From NCBI RefSeq assembly GCF_008364795.1, contig NZ_VTTM01000001.1, positions 62,001 to 126,000 of the forward strand: a stretch of 64,000 nucleotides of DNA, read 5' to 3'. This document shows, piece by piece, positions 17,570 to 25,863 of this stretch; positions within the stretch are counted from its first letter, which is position 1; every line of letters begins with the position of its first letter. A program made the position numbers and the translations under genes. The notes under the pieces are model-generated. The model worked only from the letters and a program-made list of their open reading frames with translations, did not search any database and was not told the DNA's origin. Origin of the DNA: Azospirillum oryzae. GTDB taxonomy: Bacteria > Pseudomonadota > Alphaproteobacteria > Azospirillales > Azospirillaceae.

Positions 17570-17947
17570 ATGAACATTCCGCACGTCGTCACCTGGTTCG
17601 AAATCCCGGTCACCGACCTCGCCCGCGCCGTCGGCTTCTACGAGACCGTCTTCGCCGCCAAGATGGTCCAGGAACCCTGCCCCAGCGGCATGACCATGGC
17701 CGTCTTCCCGGCCGAGGGCACCGCCGTCAAGGGCTGCCTGATCCAGCACGAGGCGTGCAAGCCCAGCGCCGACGGCACCACCGTCTACCTGAACGGCGGC
17801 GACGACCTGTCCGCCCCGCTGGCCCGTGCCGAGCAGGCCGGCGCCAAGATCGTCGTGCCGAAGACGCTCATCACCCCCGAAATCGGCTATTTCGCCCAGT
17901 TCATCGACAGCGAGGGCAACCGCGTCGGCATCTATTCGATGCACTGA
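17570..17947 (+). CDS. VOC-family (glyoxalase/bleomycin-resistance fold) protein
   Basis: A 125-residue single-module VOC protein. It has the paired beta-alpha-beta pattern starting VTWFEIPVTDLARAVGFYETVF and ending with the second-half motif YFAQFIDSEGNRVGIYSMH. VOC proteins are metal-dependent lyases, isomerases or binding proteins; the substrate here is unknown. AGGAG at 17557-17561 sets the start. It is 23 nt upstream of a WYL-domain regulator, a common pairing, and both probably answer to the palindrome at 17473. Confidence 0.9.
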   Translation: MNIPHVVTWFEIPVTDLARAVGFYETVFAAKMVQEPCPSGMTMAVFPAEGTAVKGCLIQHEACKPSADGTTVYLNGGDDLSAPLARAEQAGAKIVVPKTLITPEIGYFAQFIDSEGNRVGIYSMH

Positions 17948-17970
17948 CACGCCTGACCGGAGCCGCCGCC

Positions 17971-18666
17971 ATGCGCCGCGCCGACCGCCTGTTCCAGATC
18001 GTCCAGCATCTCCGCAAAGGGCGGCTGGTGACGGCTGCCGAACTGGCGCGGTGCCTGGAGGTGTCGGAGCGCACCGTCTACCGCGACATGCGCGACCTCG
18101 CCTCCTCCGGTGTGCCGGTGGAAGGCGAGGCCGGCGTCGGCTATCTGCTGCGCGACGGCTACGACCTGCCGCCGCTGATGTTCACCCAGGACGAGGTGGA
18201 GGCGCTGGTGGTCGGCGCCCGCCTCGCCCGCGCCTGGGTCGGCGGCGCGCTGGCCGATGCCGCCGCCCGCGCGTTGGACAAGGTCGAGGCGGTGGTGCCG
18301 GAGGCGCGGAGGCGCGAACTGGCCGACAGCCGCGTCTTCGTCCCCGACTTCTCCTTCCCCGCCCCCTTGCGCGAGCGGATGGACGTGCTGCGTTGCGCCA
18401 TCAACGCCAGGCGCGTCGTTCTGTTCGACTACCGGCGCGAGGACGGCACCCATTCCGCCCGCGCGGTCCAGCCGCTGGGCCTGTTCTTCTGGGGCCGCGT
18501 CTGGACGCTGGGCGCCTGGTGCGAGCTGCGCGAGGAGTTCCGCAGCTTCCGCATCGACCGCATGGAAACACTGCTGGCGCTCGACCGCCGATTCGACGAG
18601 ATCCCCGGCCGCGGCCTGGACGACTATCTCGCCCGCTGGCGCCAGGAAGGCTGCCCGCGGGGGTGA
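17971..18666 (+). CDS. YafY-type transcriptional regulator (HTH plus WYL domain)
   Basis: The 231-residue protein has an N-terminal DeoR-like winged helix (ADRLFQIVQHLRKGRLVTAA, then LEVSERTVYRDMRDLASSG). The C-terminal WYL ligand domain includes VLFDYRREDGTHSARAVQPL and GRVWTLGAWCELREEFRSFR. Such regulators usually sit beside, and control, a VOC or oxidoreductase gene, as here. The start follows GGAG 8 nt upstream. Confidence 0.92.
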   Translation: MRRADRLFQIVQHLRKGRLVTAAELARCLEVSERTVYRDMRDLASSGVPVEGEAGVGYLLRDGYDLPPLMFTQDEVEALVVGARLARAWVGGALADAAARALDKVEAVVPEARRRELADSRVFVPDFSFPAPLRERMDVLRCAINARRVVLFDYRREDGTHSARAVQPLGLFFWGRVWTLGAWCELREEFRSFRIDRMETLLALDRRFDEIPGRGLDDYLARWRQEGCPRG

Positions 18667-18675
18667 GGCTGGACG

Positions 18676-19131
18676 TCACTCCACCAGCTTGATCTCCGTC
18701 GTCGCCACGCCCGACGCCCCGACCGCCACCGCGTAATCATCGAACCCCGGCGGACCGAAGCTGCCGCGGGCGGAGCGGCTGAAGCCGTGCGGTTCGGCGG
18801 GGATGCCGAACAGGCCGGTGGCAAGCTCGCCGTTGTTGTCCAGGTCCTGGAAGGCGATCAGCCCATAGCGGCCGGGCGGCAGGTCGGGGAAGACCACCTG
18901 CAGCTCCATCCCCAGCGCGGCGACGAAATAGCCGGCGCGCGGCCTCTTCGCCGCCTGCGCCTCGGCGCTGTCGAACAGCGCGACCATCACCTTGCCCTGA
19001 TTGGGCTTGACGTTGCGGACGGTTGCGCGAAGCTCCCCCGCGGCGGCCGTCCCCGTAGCGGCCAGCGCCAGCAGAGCCACCGGGGCGACCATCCTTGCAG
19101 ACCAACGCGCAACCCAACGCCGAAACCTCAT
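18676..19131 (-). CDS. DUF2141 exported protein
   Basis: The protein has a signal peptide (MRFRRWVARW..., hydrophobic core VAPVALLALAATGTAAA) and a single DUF2141 beta-sandwich. Family patterns are LRATVRNVKPNQGKVMVALF, LPPGRYGLIAFQDLDNNGEL and FGIPAEPHGFS. It is periplasmic and its function is unknown. The start at 19131 follows a GGGAGG-like site; an internal ATG at 19092 gives a shorter signal peptide. With the longer form, its 5' end overlaps the start of the divergent LytTR gene. Confidence 0.85.
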   Translation of the reverse strand: MRFRRWVARWSARMVAPVALLALAATGTAAAGELRATVRNVKPNQGKVMVALFDSAEAQAAKRPRAGYFVAALGMELQVVFPDLPPGRYGLIAFQDLDNNGELATGLFGIPAEPHGFSRSARGSFGPPGFDDYAVAVGASGVATTEIKLVE

Positions 19132-19967
19132 CCCCCGCCCTCCCCTGGCAGTCGCCGCCCGTTCCCTATGGCCGGCGCGTGCTGCGCCGCCGCCTGCCGT
19201 TGCTGGCGGCCTCCATCCTAGCATTGGCTCTGCTGGGACCGTTCGGCACCTTCCGTGAAATGGGCTTCGCCGTCCGGCTTGCCTACTGGGGCGGGCAGAT
19301 CGTCAGCGGCTGGTCGATGTTCGAACTGGTGATTTTGGTCACCCGCCGCCTCCTGCCGAACCTGGAGCGCACATGGCCGCTGATGCTGGCTGCGGCCTAT
19401 CTGACCGTCAGCATCCTGCAGACCCTGGTTGTCGCCCTGCTGGAAAGCCGGCTGCGCGGCCAGGATTTCCTCACCCCCGCCGGGCTGGCCGAGATGTACG
19501 GCTATGTGCTGGTCATCACCACGCTGGTATCGGCTCTGCCCGTGTGGCTGGAGTTGCGCGACCATGGCGTGGTCGGCCACCAACCCTCCGCCCCTCCGCA
19601 AGCGCCCATCCCCGGCGGCGAACCGACCCCCAACCGCCCCACCCCCTTCCTCGACCGCATTCCGGCGAAGCTGGGGCGCGACCTGCTGGCGCTGGAGATG
19701 GAGGACCATTACGTCCGCGTCCACACCGCACTGGGCAGCGACCTGATCCTGATGCGGATGCGCGACGCGGTGGCAGAGCTGGCGGGCATCGACGGCCGGC
19801 AGGTCCACCGGTCCTACTGGGTCGCCGCCTCGGCGGTCGCGGCGGTGGAGCGCAAGCCGGACGGCAAGCTGTCGCTGCGCCTGACCAACGGCCTGCTGGT
19901 CCCGGTCAGCCGCACCCACGCGCCCTCGGTGCGCGCCGCCGGCTGGACCGAGAAAGCCGTCTCTTAA
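19095..19967 (+). CDS. Membrane LytTR-domain transcriptional regulator
   Basis: The N-terminal half carries about four hydrophobic segments (LPLLAASILALALLGPFG, YWGGQIVSGWSMFELVILV, LMLAAAYLTVSILQTLVV, YGYVLVITTLVSALPVW). After a Pro-rich linker comes a LytTR DNA-binding domain (LLALEMEDHYVRVHTALGSD, then QVHRSYWVAASAVAAVERKP). This membrane-plus-LytTR design is known in alphaproteobacteria. The start is uncertain: TTG 19095 gives the longest protein, and GTG 19179 would start at the first membrane helix. Confidence 0.8.
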   Translation: MQTNAQPNAETSSPALPWQSPPVPYGRRVLRRRLPLLAASILALALLGPFGTFREMGFAVRLAYWGGQIVSGWSMFELVILVTRRLLPNLERTWPLMLAAAYLTVSILQTLVVALLESRLRGQDFLTPAGLAEMYGYVLVITTLVSALPVWLELRDHGVVGHQPSAPPQAPIPGGEPTPNRPTPFLDRIPAKLGRDLLALEMEDHYVRVHTALGSDLILMRMRDAVAELAGIDGRQVHRSYWVAASAVAAVERKPDGKLSLRLTNGLLVPVSRTHAPSVRAAGWTEKAVS

Positions 19968-19973
19968 ACGCCC

Positions 19974-20993
19974 TTAAACGCCCTCACCGCGGAAGGGACG
20001 GGACAGCAGCCCGTCGATGGTTTCGTCCAGCCCGGCGCCGCGGTTCAGGATGGCATCCACGGCGGCGCAGATCGGCATGTCGACGCCCAGCTTCGCCGCC
20101 AGCCCGACCACCGCGGCGGCGGTATAGACGCCCTCCGCCACCGACCGCCGCGCTGCAAGAATCTCCGCCAGCGACTTGCCCTCGCCCAGCGCCGCCCCCA
20201 GCGACATGTTGCGCGACTGCAGGCTGGAACAGGTCAGCGTCAGGTCGCCCAGGCCCGACAACCCCATCAGCGTCTCCGCCCGGCCGCCGAGCGCCAGCGC
20301 CAGCCGGGTGATCTCCGCCAGCCCGCGGGTGATCAGCGCGGCACGCGCGTTGTCGCCCAGCCGCCGCCCCTCGACCACGCCGCAGGCGATGGCCAGCACA
20401 TTCTTCACCGCTCCGCCGATCTGCGAGCCGACGACGTCGTCCGAGAGGTAGGGCCGGAAGGTGCGGCTGCCCAGCGCGGCGACCAGCGCCGTGCCGAGGT
20501 CGTGATCGGCGCAGGCCAGCGTCACCGCCGTCGGCAGTCCGCGCGCCACCTCCGCCGCGAAGGTCGGGCCGGACAGGATCGCCACCGGGTTGCCGGCCGG
20601 CAGCGCGGCGCCGACCGCCTCGCTCATCAGCGCGTGGCTGTCCAGCTCGATCCCCTTGGCGCAGACGACGACCGGCGCCCCCGGCTTCAGCAGCGGCGCC
20701 ATGCCTGCGGTGACGCTGCGCGCATGCTGGGCCGGCGACACCAGCAGCACCGCGTCGCAATCGCCGAGATCGGCCAGATCGCCGGTGACCCGCAGCGCGT
20801 CGGGCAGCGGCACGCCGGGCAGGTAATCGCGGTTCTCGCGGCGGATGCTCATCGCCTCCACCACCGCCGGCTCACGCGCCCACAGCAGCGTCTCGCGCCC
20901 CGCCCGCAACGCCGCCAGCGCCAACGCCGTTCCCCAGGCGCCGCCGCCTACGACACCGATGCGGTTAAGGGGGGAGGGGGGCACGGCACTCAT
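19974..20993 (-). CDS. gpsA: Glycerol-3-phosphate dehydrogenase [NAD(P)+]
   Basis: It reduces dihydroxyacetone phosphate to glycerol-3-phosphate for phospholipid synthesis. The 339-residue protein has the Rossmann motif GGGAWGTALA at residues 16-25, the catalytic-lysine region GGAVKNVLAIACG, and the signature GLGDLTLTCSSLQSRN. Its start lies 28 nt after the tsaD stop, so tsaD-gpsA form an operon, as is usual in alphaproteobacteria. Confidence 0.96.
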   Translation of the reverse strand: MSAVPPSPLNRIGVVGGGAWGTALALAALRAGRETLLWAREPAVVEAMSIRRENRDYLPGVPLPDALRVTGDLADLGDCDAVLLVSPAQHARSVTAGMAPLLKPGAPVVVCAKGIELDSHALMSEAVGAALPAGNPVAILSGPTFAAEVARGLPTAVTLACADHDLGTALVAALGSRTFRPYLSDDVVGSQIGGAVKNVLAIACGVVEGRRLGDNARAALITRGLAEITRLALALGGRAETLMGLSGLGDLTLTCSSLQSRNMSLGAALGEGKSLAEILAARRSVAEGVYTAAAVVGLAAKLGVDMPICAAVDAILNRGAGLDETIDGLLSRPFRGEGV

Positions 20994-21021
20994 GGCAGGT
21001 CTCTCACGCTGACGAAGTCCA

Positions 21022-22095
21022 TCACGCCTTCACCCCCGCACCCACGCCTGCGCGCCCGATCACCGGCGCGGCGGTGGGGTCCAGCGGCCAGCGCGGACGG
21101 GGGGCGAAGTTCAGCGGGTCGCTCTCGCCCAACCGGAAGCGCTCGATCCCGGCCCAGGCGATCATCGCCGCGTTGTCGGTGCACAGGCGCAGCGGCGGCG
21201 CCACGAACGGCATGCGCTGCTTCTCCGCCAGGGTCGACAGCCGGCTGCGGATCGCCTTGTTGGCGGCGACGCCGCCGGCGACCACCAGGGCGCCGCCTTG
21301 CGGATGGTCCTCCTTGAAGCGGCGGATGGCGCGGGCGCAGCGGTCGGCCAGCACCTCCGCCACCGTCGCCTGGAAGGCGGCGGCAAGGTCGTCGCGATCG
21401 GCATCCGACAGGACACCGCCCAACTCCTCCACATGCCGCCGCACCGCGGTCTTCAGCCCGGAAAAGGAGAAGTCGCAGCCCGGACGCCCCAGCATCGGCC
21501 GCGGCAGATCGAACCGCGCCGGATTGGTGGCGCGCGCCGCCGCCTTCTCCACCAGCGGCCCGCCGGGATAGCCCAGACCCAGCAGCTTGGCGGTCTTGTC
21601 GAACGCCTCGCCCACCGCGTCGTCGATGGTGGTGCCGAGCCGGCGGTAGCGCCCCACCCCCTCCACCGCCAGAAGCTGGCAATGGCCGCCCGACACCAGC
21701 AGAAGCAGGTAGGGAAAGGCAACGTCGTCGGTCAGCCGCGCGGTCAGCGCGTGGCCTTCCAGATGGTTGACGGCGACGAAGGGCAGCCCGCGCGCCGCGG
21801 CGATCGCCTTGGCGGTCATCACGCCGACGATGACGCCGCCGATCAGCCCCGGCCCGCCGGTCGCCGCCACCGCGTCGAGGTCGCCGAAGCCGATCCCGGC
21901 CTCATCCATCGCACGGCGGATCAGCCCGTCCAGATGTTCCAGATGGGCGCGGGCGGCGATTTCCGGAACGACGCCGCCATAGGGCGTGTGGTCGTCCAGC
22001 TGCGACAGCACGACGTCGGCGCGGATTTCGCGCGCGTCGGTGACGACGGCGGCGGCCGTCTCGTCGCAGCTCGTTTCGATTCCAAGAACGATCAT
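21022..22095 (-). CDS. tsaD: tRNA threonylcarbamoyladenosine transferase subunit TsaD
   Basis: The catalytic subunit that transfers threonylcarbamoyl to A37 of ANN-decoding tRNAs. The 357-residue protein begins [18 protein letters not shown], the ASKHA phosphate-1 motif. It has the metal pair in HLEGH (H111, H115), [13 protein letters not shown], and [12 protein letters not shown]. It is first in the operon with gpsA and divergent from hemC. Confidence 0.97.
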   Translation of the reverse strand: MIVLGIETSCDETAAAVVTDAREIRADVVLSQLDDHTPYGGVVPEIAARAHLEHLDGLIRRAMDEAGIGFGDLDAVAATGGPGLIGGVIVGVMTAKAIAAARGLPFVAVNHLEGHALTARLTDDVAFPYLLLLVSGGHCQLLAVEGVGRYRRLGTTIDDAVGEAFDKTAKLLGLGYPGGPLVEKAAARATNPARFDLPRPMLGRPGCDFSFSGLKTAVRRHVEELGGVLSDADRDDLAAAFQATVAEVLADRCARAIRRFKEDHPQGGALVVAGGVAANKAIRSRLSTLAEKQRMPFVAPPLRLCTDNAAMIAWAGIERFRLGESDPLNFAPRPRWPLDPTAAPVIGRAGVGAGVKA

Positions 22096-22253
22096 GGCGC
22101 CAAACTAGCCGCCTTGGCCGTCCGGGTACAGGATGGAGTTGCGGGCACGCGGGCGCGGGAAAGCGGGCGCATGAAATTTGATCCGCCTCAATCTTATGTA
22201 TGAGGGGCAGACGAATCCTTGCAAAGCTGCGCGGATCCCCTAGAACACGCCCT

Positions 22254-23192
22254 ATGACGACCCACCCGCTCCGTATCGGGACGCGCGGCAGCCCGCTGGC
22301 GCTGGCGCAGGCCCACGAAACCCGCGACCGCCTGATCGCCGCCCATCCGCATCTCGCCGCCCCCGGCGCCATCGAGATCGTCGTCTTCAAGACCACCGGC
22401 GACCGCATCCTCGACCGCACATTGGCGGAAGCGGGCGGCAAGGGCCTGTTCACCAAGGAGCTGGAGGAGGCGCTGTTCGACGGCCGCGCCGATCTTGCCG
22501 TCCATTCGATGAAGGACGTGCCGACCCAGCTTCCCGACGGGCTGGAGATCGCCACCCTGCTGCCGCGCGAAGACCCGCGCGACGCCTTCTTCGCCCGCTC
22601 CGGCGGCGGTCTGGCCGATCTGCCGGCCGGCTCCGTGGTCGGCACTGCCGGCCTGCGCCGTCAGGCCCAGGTGCTGGAACTGCGCCCCGACCTGAAGATC
22701 TTCCCGCTGCGCGGCAACGTGCAGACCCGCCTGTCCAAGCTGGACGCGGGCGAGGTCGACGCCACCCTGCTGGCGCTGGCCGGCCTGCGCCGTCTCGGCC
22801 TGACCGACCGCATCACCGCGGTGCTGGAGCCGGAAACCATGCTCCCGGCGGTGGCCCAGGGAGCCATCGGCATCGAGATCCGCAGCGACGACGACGCCAC
22901 CCGCGCCCTGCTGGCTCCGCTGAACTGTGCGGAGACCATGGTCCGCGTCACGGCGGAACGCGCGCTGCTGGCCGCGCTGGACGGCTCCTGCCGCACCCCC
23001 ATCGCGGCACTGGCGATGCTGGACGGCGACGACCTGCATCTGCGCGCCAAGGTGCTGTCGACCGACGGACGCGTCATCTTCCGGGCGGAACGCCGCGGCA
23101 AGGCGGCAGAGGCCGAGTCGCTGGGCACCGACGCCGGGGCCGAGATCCGGGCGCAGCTGCCGCCCGATTTCTTCGCCGCGGCACCGCACTGA
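22254..23192 (+). CDS. hemC: Hydroxymethylbilane synthase (porphobilinogen deaminase)
   Basis: It polymerises four porphobilinogens into hydroxymethylbilane. The 312-residue protein has LRIGTRGSPLALAQA at the N-terminus, VHSMKDVPTQ, the arginine cluster GTAGLRRQAQVLELRPDL, and the dipyrromethane-binding cysteine in LDGSCRTPIAA. The ATG at 22254 gives the normal N-terminus; the frame stays open to 22200 without family similarity. It is first in hemC-hemD-mic60-hemY. Confidence 0.96.
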   Translation: MTTHPLRIGTRGSPLALAQAHETRDRLIAAHPHLAAPGAIEIVVFKTTGDRILDRTLAEAGGKGLFTKELEEALFDGRADLAVHSMKDVPTQLPDGLEIATLLPREDPRDAFFARSGGGLADLPAGSVVGTAGLRRQAQVLELRPDLKIFPLRGNVQTRLSKLDAGEVDATLLALAGLRRLGLTDRITAVLEPETMLPAVAQGAIGIEIRSDDDATRALLAPLNCAETMVRVTAERALLAALDGSCRTPIAALAMLDGDDLHLRAKVLSTDGRVIFRAERRGKAAEAESLGTDAGAEIRAQLPPDFFAAAPH

Positions 23193-23217
23193 CCGCCCCT
23201 CCGCCCAGGTTTTCCGC

Positions 23218-23988
23218 ATGACGGGAAAACAGCCCGAGTGCTCTTCCGCCGACCGCCGTACGCGTCTTCTGGTGACCCGCCCGGCGGAGGATGCCGAACC
23301 GCTGGTCCGCCGGCTGGAGGCGCTCGGCTTCGCCACGGCGGTGGAGCCGATGCTGTCGATGGTCTGGCTCGACGGGCCGGAGCCCGACCTGTCCGACGTA
23401 CAAGCCCTGCTGTTCACCAGCGCGAACGGCGTACGCGCCTACTCCAAACGTACGAGCCGGCGCGACCGTCCGGTGCACGCCGTCGGCGACGCCACGGCAC
23501 GGGCGGCGCGGGCGGCTGGCTTCGCGCAGGTCGACAGCGCGTCGGGCGATGTGTACGCACTGGCCGAACATGTCCGCCGGTTGCGCGATCCGGCCGTCGG
23601 TACGCTCCTGCATGTGGCCGGCAGCAAGGTGGCGGGCGATCTCGCCGGGCTGCTGGGGGCGGCCGGGTTCATGCTGCGGCGCAGCGTGATGTACGATGCC
23701 GTACCCGCGCTAACCCTGTCGGACGATACCGCGACATTTTTGCGTACGTCGGCGCTTGACGGCGTGTTGTTTTTCTCTCCCCGTACCGCCGCATCCTTTG
23801 TTAGGCTGCTGGCCGAGGCGGGGCTGGTCGATTGTTGTCGTACGGTCGATGCGTTCTGCCTCAGCCCCGCGGTCGCGGAGGCTGCCCGTGCGTACGGCGA
23901 CCAGGGAGTGACGCCGTGGCGAAGCGTACGGGTGGCGGCGCGGCCGGAGCAGGACGCCCTGCTCGATCTGTTGCCGGTCGCCGGATGA
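23218..23988 (+). CDS. hemD: Uroporphyrinogen-III synthase
   Basis: It closes hydroxymethylbilane with D-ring inversion. The family is poorly conserved, but the 256-residue length, the two-lobe pattern (RLLVTRPAEDAEPLVRRLEA; LLFTSANGVRAY; HAVGDATARAARAAGF; GVLFFSPRTAASFVRLL) and the position after hemC make the call firm. The DNA is unusual: CGTACG and near variants recur throughout, in all three frames, giving unusual GTA, CGT and TAC codons. No strong ribosome site is visible; it may be coupled to hemC. Confidence 0.9.
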   Translation: MTGKQPECSSADRRTRLLVTRPAEDAEPLVRRLEALGFATAVEPMLSMVWLDGPEPDLSDVQALLFTSANGVRAYSKRTSRRDRPVHAVGDATARAARAAGFAQVDSASGDVYALAEHVRRLRDPAVGTLLHVAGSKVAGDLAGLLGAAGFMLRRSVMYDAVPALTLSDDTATFLRTSALDGVLFFSPRTAASFVRLLAEAGLVDCCRTVDAFCLSPAVAEAARAYGDQGVTPWRSVRVAARPEQDALLDLLPVAG

Positions 23989-24054
23989 ACCCGGCGCGGT
24001 CCGGCCGTACGGCTTACACCCCCGGTGCTTCCGGGTGGGTGCGTCAGCCGTACG
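23257..24054. repeat. Cluster of CGTACG palindromes across hemD
   Basis: Exact CGTACG begins at 23257, 23430, 23449, 23743, 23839, 23891, 23925, 24006 and 24049. One-mismatch copies begin at 23397, 23552, 23599, 23690, 23700 and 23782. Spacing is irregular (10-140 nt). Copies fall in different codon phases and two lie after the hemD stop, so protein coding does not explain them. Confidence 0.9.
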
Positions 24055-24123
24055 GGGGACGAGGGGGACCGGTCAGGGGGCTGTGACGTTAAAACGAACA
24101 ACAGCGAACCGAAGGTACAGCCC

Positions 24124-25863
24124 ATGACCTCTCGTCCAGGCCCCGAACGCCCCGGCACCGACCGTGACGGCGACGGCGCCAGCACCGGCAATGCGGCGGT
24201 CGACCGCATCGTCGAACGTTTCGGCGGCATCCGCCCGATGGCCCACAAGCTGGATACCCCGGTGACGACGGTCCAGGGCTGGAAGAAGCGGGGCGCGATC
24301 CCGCTGGCCCGCCATGCCGACCTGCGCACCGCCGCCGCCAAGCACCGCATCAAGCTGGACGACGCCGACCTGGACGCGGCAACCCCCAGCGAAGACCGGC
24401 AGACCGACGCCTCCGCCGCGTCCGTCATCACCCCGGCCGCCACGATCATCGATGCCGCTCCGGTGGTGGAGCCGGTGCCGACCGCGTCCCCGGCCGACAC
24501 CATCCCCGGCGCCGACACCCCGGCGGCCGGCGCGACCATCGGTGCCGCGACCGAACTGCAATCGTCCGACGCCCTGATCCCGCCGGCCACGCCGATCGGC
24601 GCCACCGATAGCCTCGCCGACACGCCGAAGGGCGACGCGGACAAGGCCGAAGCGGAGAAGGCCGAAGCGGCCAAGGACGATGCCATCAAGTCCGACGCGT
24701 CGAAGACCACCACCGGCAGCTGGACGACGTCCGGCACCAGCGGCAGCGCGGGCTACAGCCGCAGCGCCGATGCCGAGCCGGCGCGTCCGACCATCGCCCC
24801 CAATATCGCCCCGACTCCGTCCTACATCGACGAGCCGCGCTCCGGCGGCGGGTTCGCCACCGCCCTGTCGGTGGTAGCATTGCTGGTCGGCGCCGCCGCC
24901 CTGTCGGAGCCCTGGTGGGGTCCCGCCCTGCCCGGCTGGCCGGCGCCGTCGGCCTCCTCCAGCGCCTCCGCTCCGGCCGACCCGGCGCTGAAGTCGCAGA
25001 TCCAGCAGCTCGCCGACCGCGTCGGCAAGCTGGAGCAGCGTCCGGCCGCCGCCAACGGCGGCAACGGCGCCGACCTCTCCGCGCTGACCCAGCGGATCGA
25101 CGCGCTTGAGAAGCGCCCGGCCGCCACGCGCGACACCGGCGCCGCCGACGCCCAGAAGGCGCTGGCCGACCGCATCGCCACGCTCGAGCAGAAGGTCTCC
25201 GCCGTCTCCGGCAACTCCCAGGCGGCGCAGGAACTGCGCAGCGAGGTCGACCAGCTGAAGCAGCAGGTCACCAGCGTCAACCAGGCCGTCAGCGAGCGCC
25301 AGGACGCCGCCACCACCGCCCAGGCGCTGGTGCTGGCCGCCGGTCAGCTGCGCGCCTCCCTGTCGGGCGGGCAGCCGTTCCAACAGGACCTGCAGGCGGT
25401 CCGCGCCCTCAACATCTCCGACGCGGGCGTGACCCAGCCGCTCGACGCCGTGGCGCCCTACGCCGCCAAGGGCATCCCGACCCGCGCCCAGCTGACCGAC
25501 CGTTTCCAGCCGCTGGCCGGCGAGATCGTCCGCGCCGACATCCGCGGCGAGGGCAAGAGCTGGATCGACACCGCGGTCGGCAAGCTGTCCACCCTGGTCA
25601 CCGTGCGCCAGGAGGGCGGCGGGGTGGTCGGCACCACCGCCAACGCCATCGTCGCCCGCGCCGAGGCCGCGCTGAACGAGGGCAACCTCGCCAAGGCGGT
25701 TGAGGAGCTGTCTGCCCTGCAGGGTCCGGCCACGCAGACCGCCGCCCCGTGGCTGGCCGACGCCAAGGCGCGTCTGGCCGCCGATCAGGCCGCGCGCCAG
25801 CTGAACGACCGCGCCATCGCCCTGATGACCACCGCCGCCGGCGGGAAGGGGACGGCCCAATGA
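24124..25863 (+). CDS. Alphaproteobacterial mitofilin (Mic60-like) with N-terminal HTH-like region
   Basis: A 579-residue inner-membrane protein of the COG4223 mitofilin type. Residues ~26-62 (IVERFGGIRPMAHKL, then TTVQGWKKRGAIP) look like a Cro/YdaS-type helix-turn-helix. A long Ala/Pro/Asp linker follows, one membrane helix near 241-262, and periplasmic coiled coil. The C-terminal mitofilin segment has ARAEAALNEGNLAKAVEEL and WLADAKARLAADQAARQL. GAAGG 8 nt upstream sets the start. Location between hemD and hemY is conserved in alphaproteobacteria. Its stop overlaps the hemY start. DNA binding is untested. Confidence 0.85.
   Translation: MTSRPGPERPGTDRDGDGASTGNAAVDRIVERFGGIRPMAHKLDTPVTTVQGWKKRGAIPLARHADLRTAAAKHRIKLDDADLDAATPSEDRQTDASAASVITPAATIIDAAPVVEPVPTASPADTIPGADTPAAGATIGAATELQSSDALIPPATPIGATDSLADTPKGDADKAEAEKAEAAKDDAIKSDASKTTTGSWTTSGTSGSAGYSRSADAEPARPTIAPNIAPTPSYIDEPRSGGGFATALSVVALLVGAAALSEPWWGPALPGWPAPSASSSASAPADPALKSQIQQLADRVGKLEQRPAAANGGNGADLSALTQRIDALEKRPAATRDTGAADAQKALADRIATLEQKVSAVSGNSQAAQELRSEVDQLKQQVTSVNQAVSERQDAATTAQALVLAAGQLRASLSGGQPFQQDLQAVRALNISDAGVTQPLDAVAPYAAKGIPTRAQLTDRFQPLAGEIVRADIRGEGKSWIDTAVGKLSTLVTVRQEGGGVVGTTANAIVARAEAALNEGNLAKAVEELSALQGPATQTAAPWLADAKARLAADQAARQLNDRAIALMTTAAGGKGTAQ

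Noticed and set aside
22180-22210. A CCTCA/TGAGG inverted repeat before hemC
   Set aside because: Arms of only 5 bp are expected by chance, and no promoter with proper spacing could be built around them.
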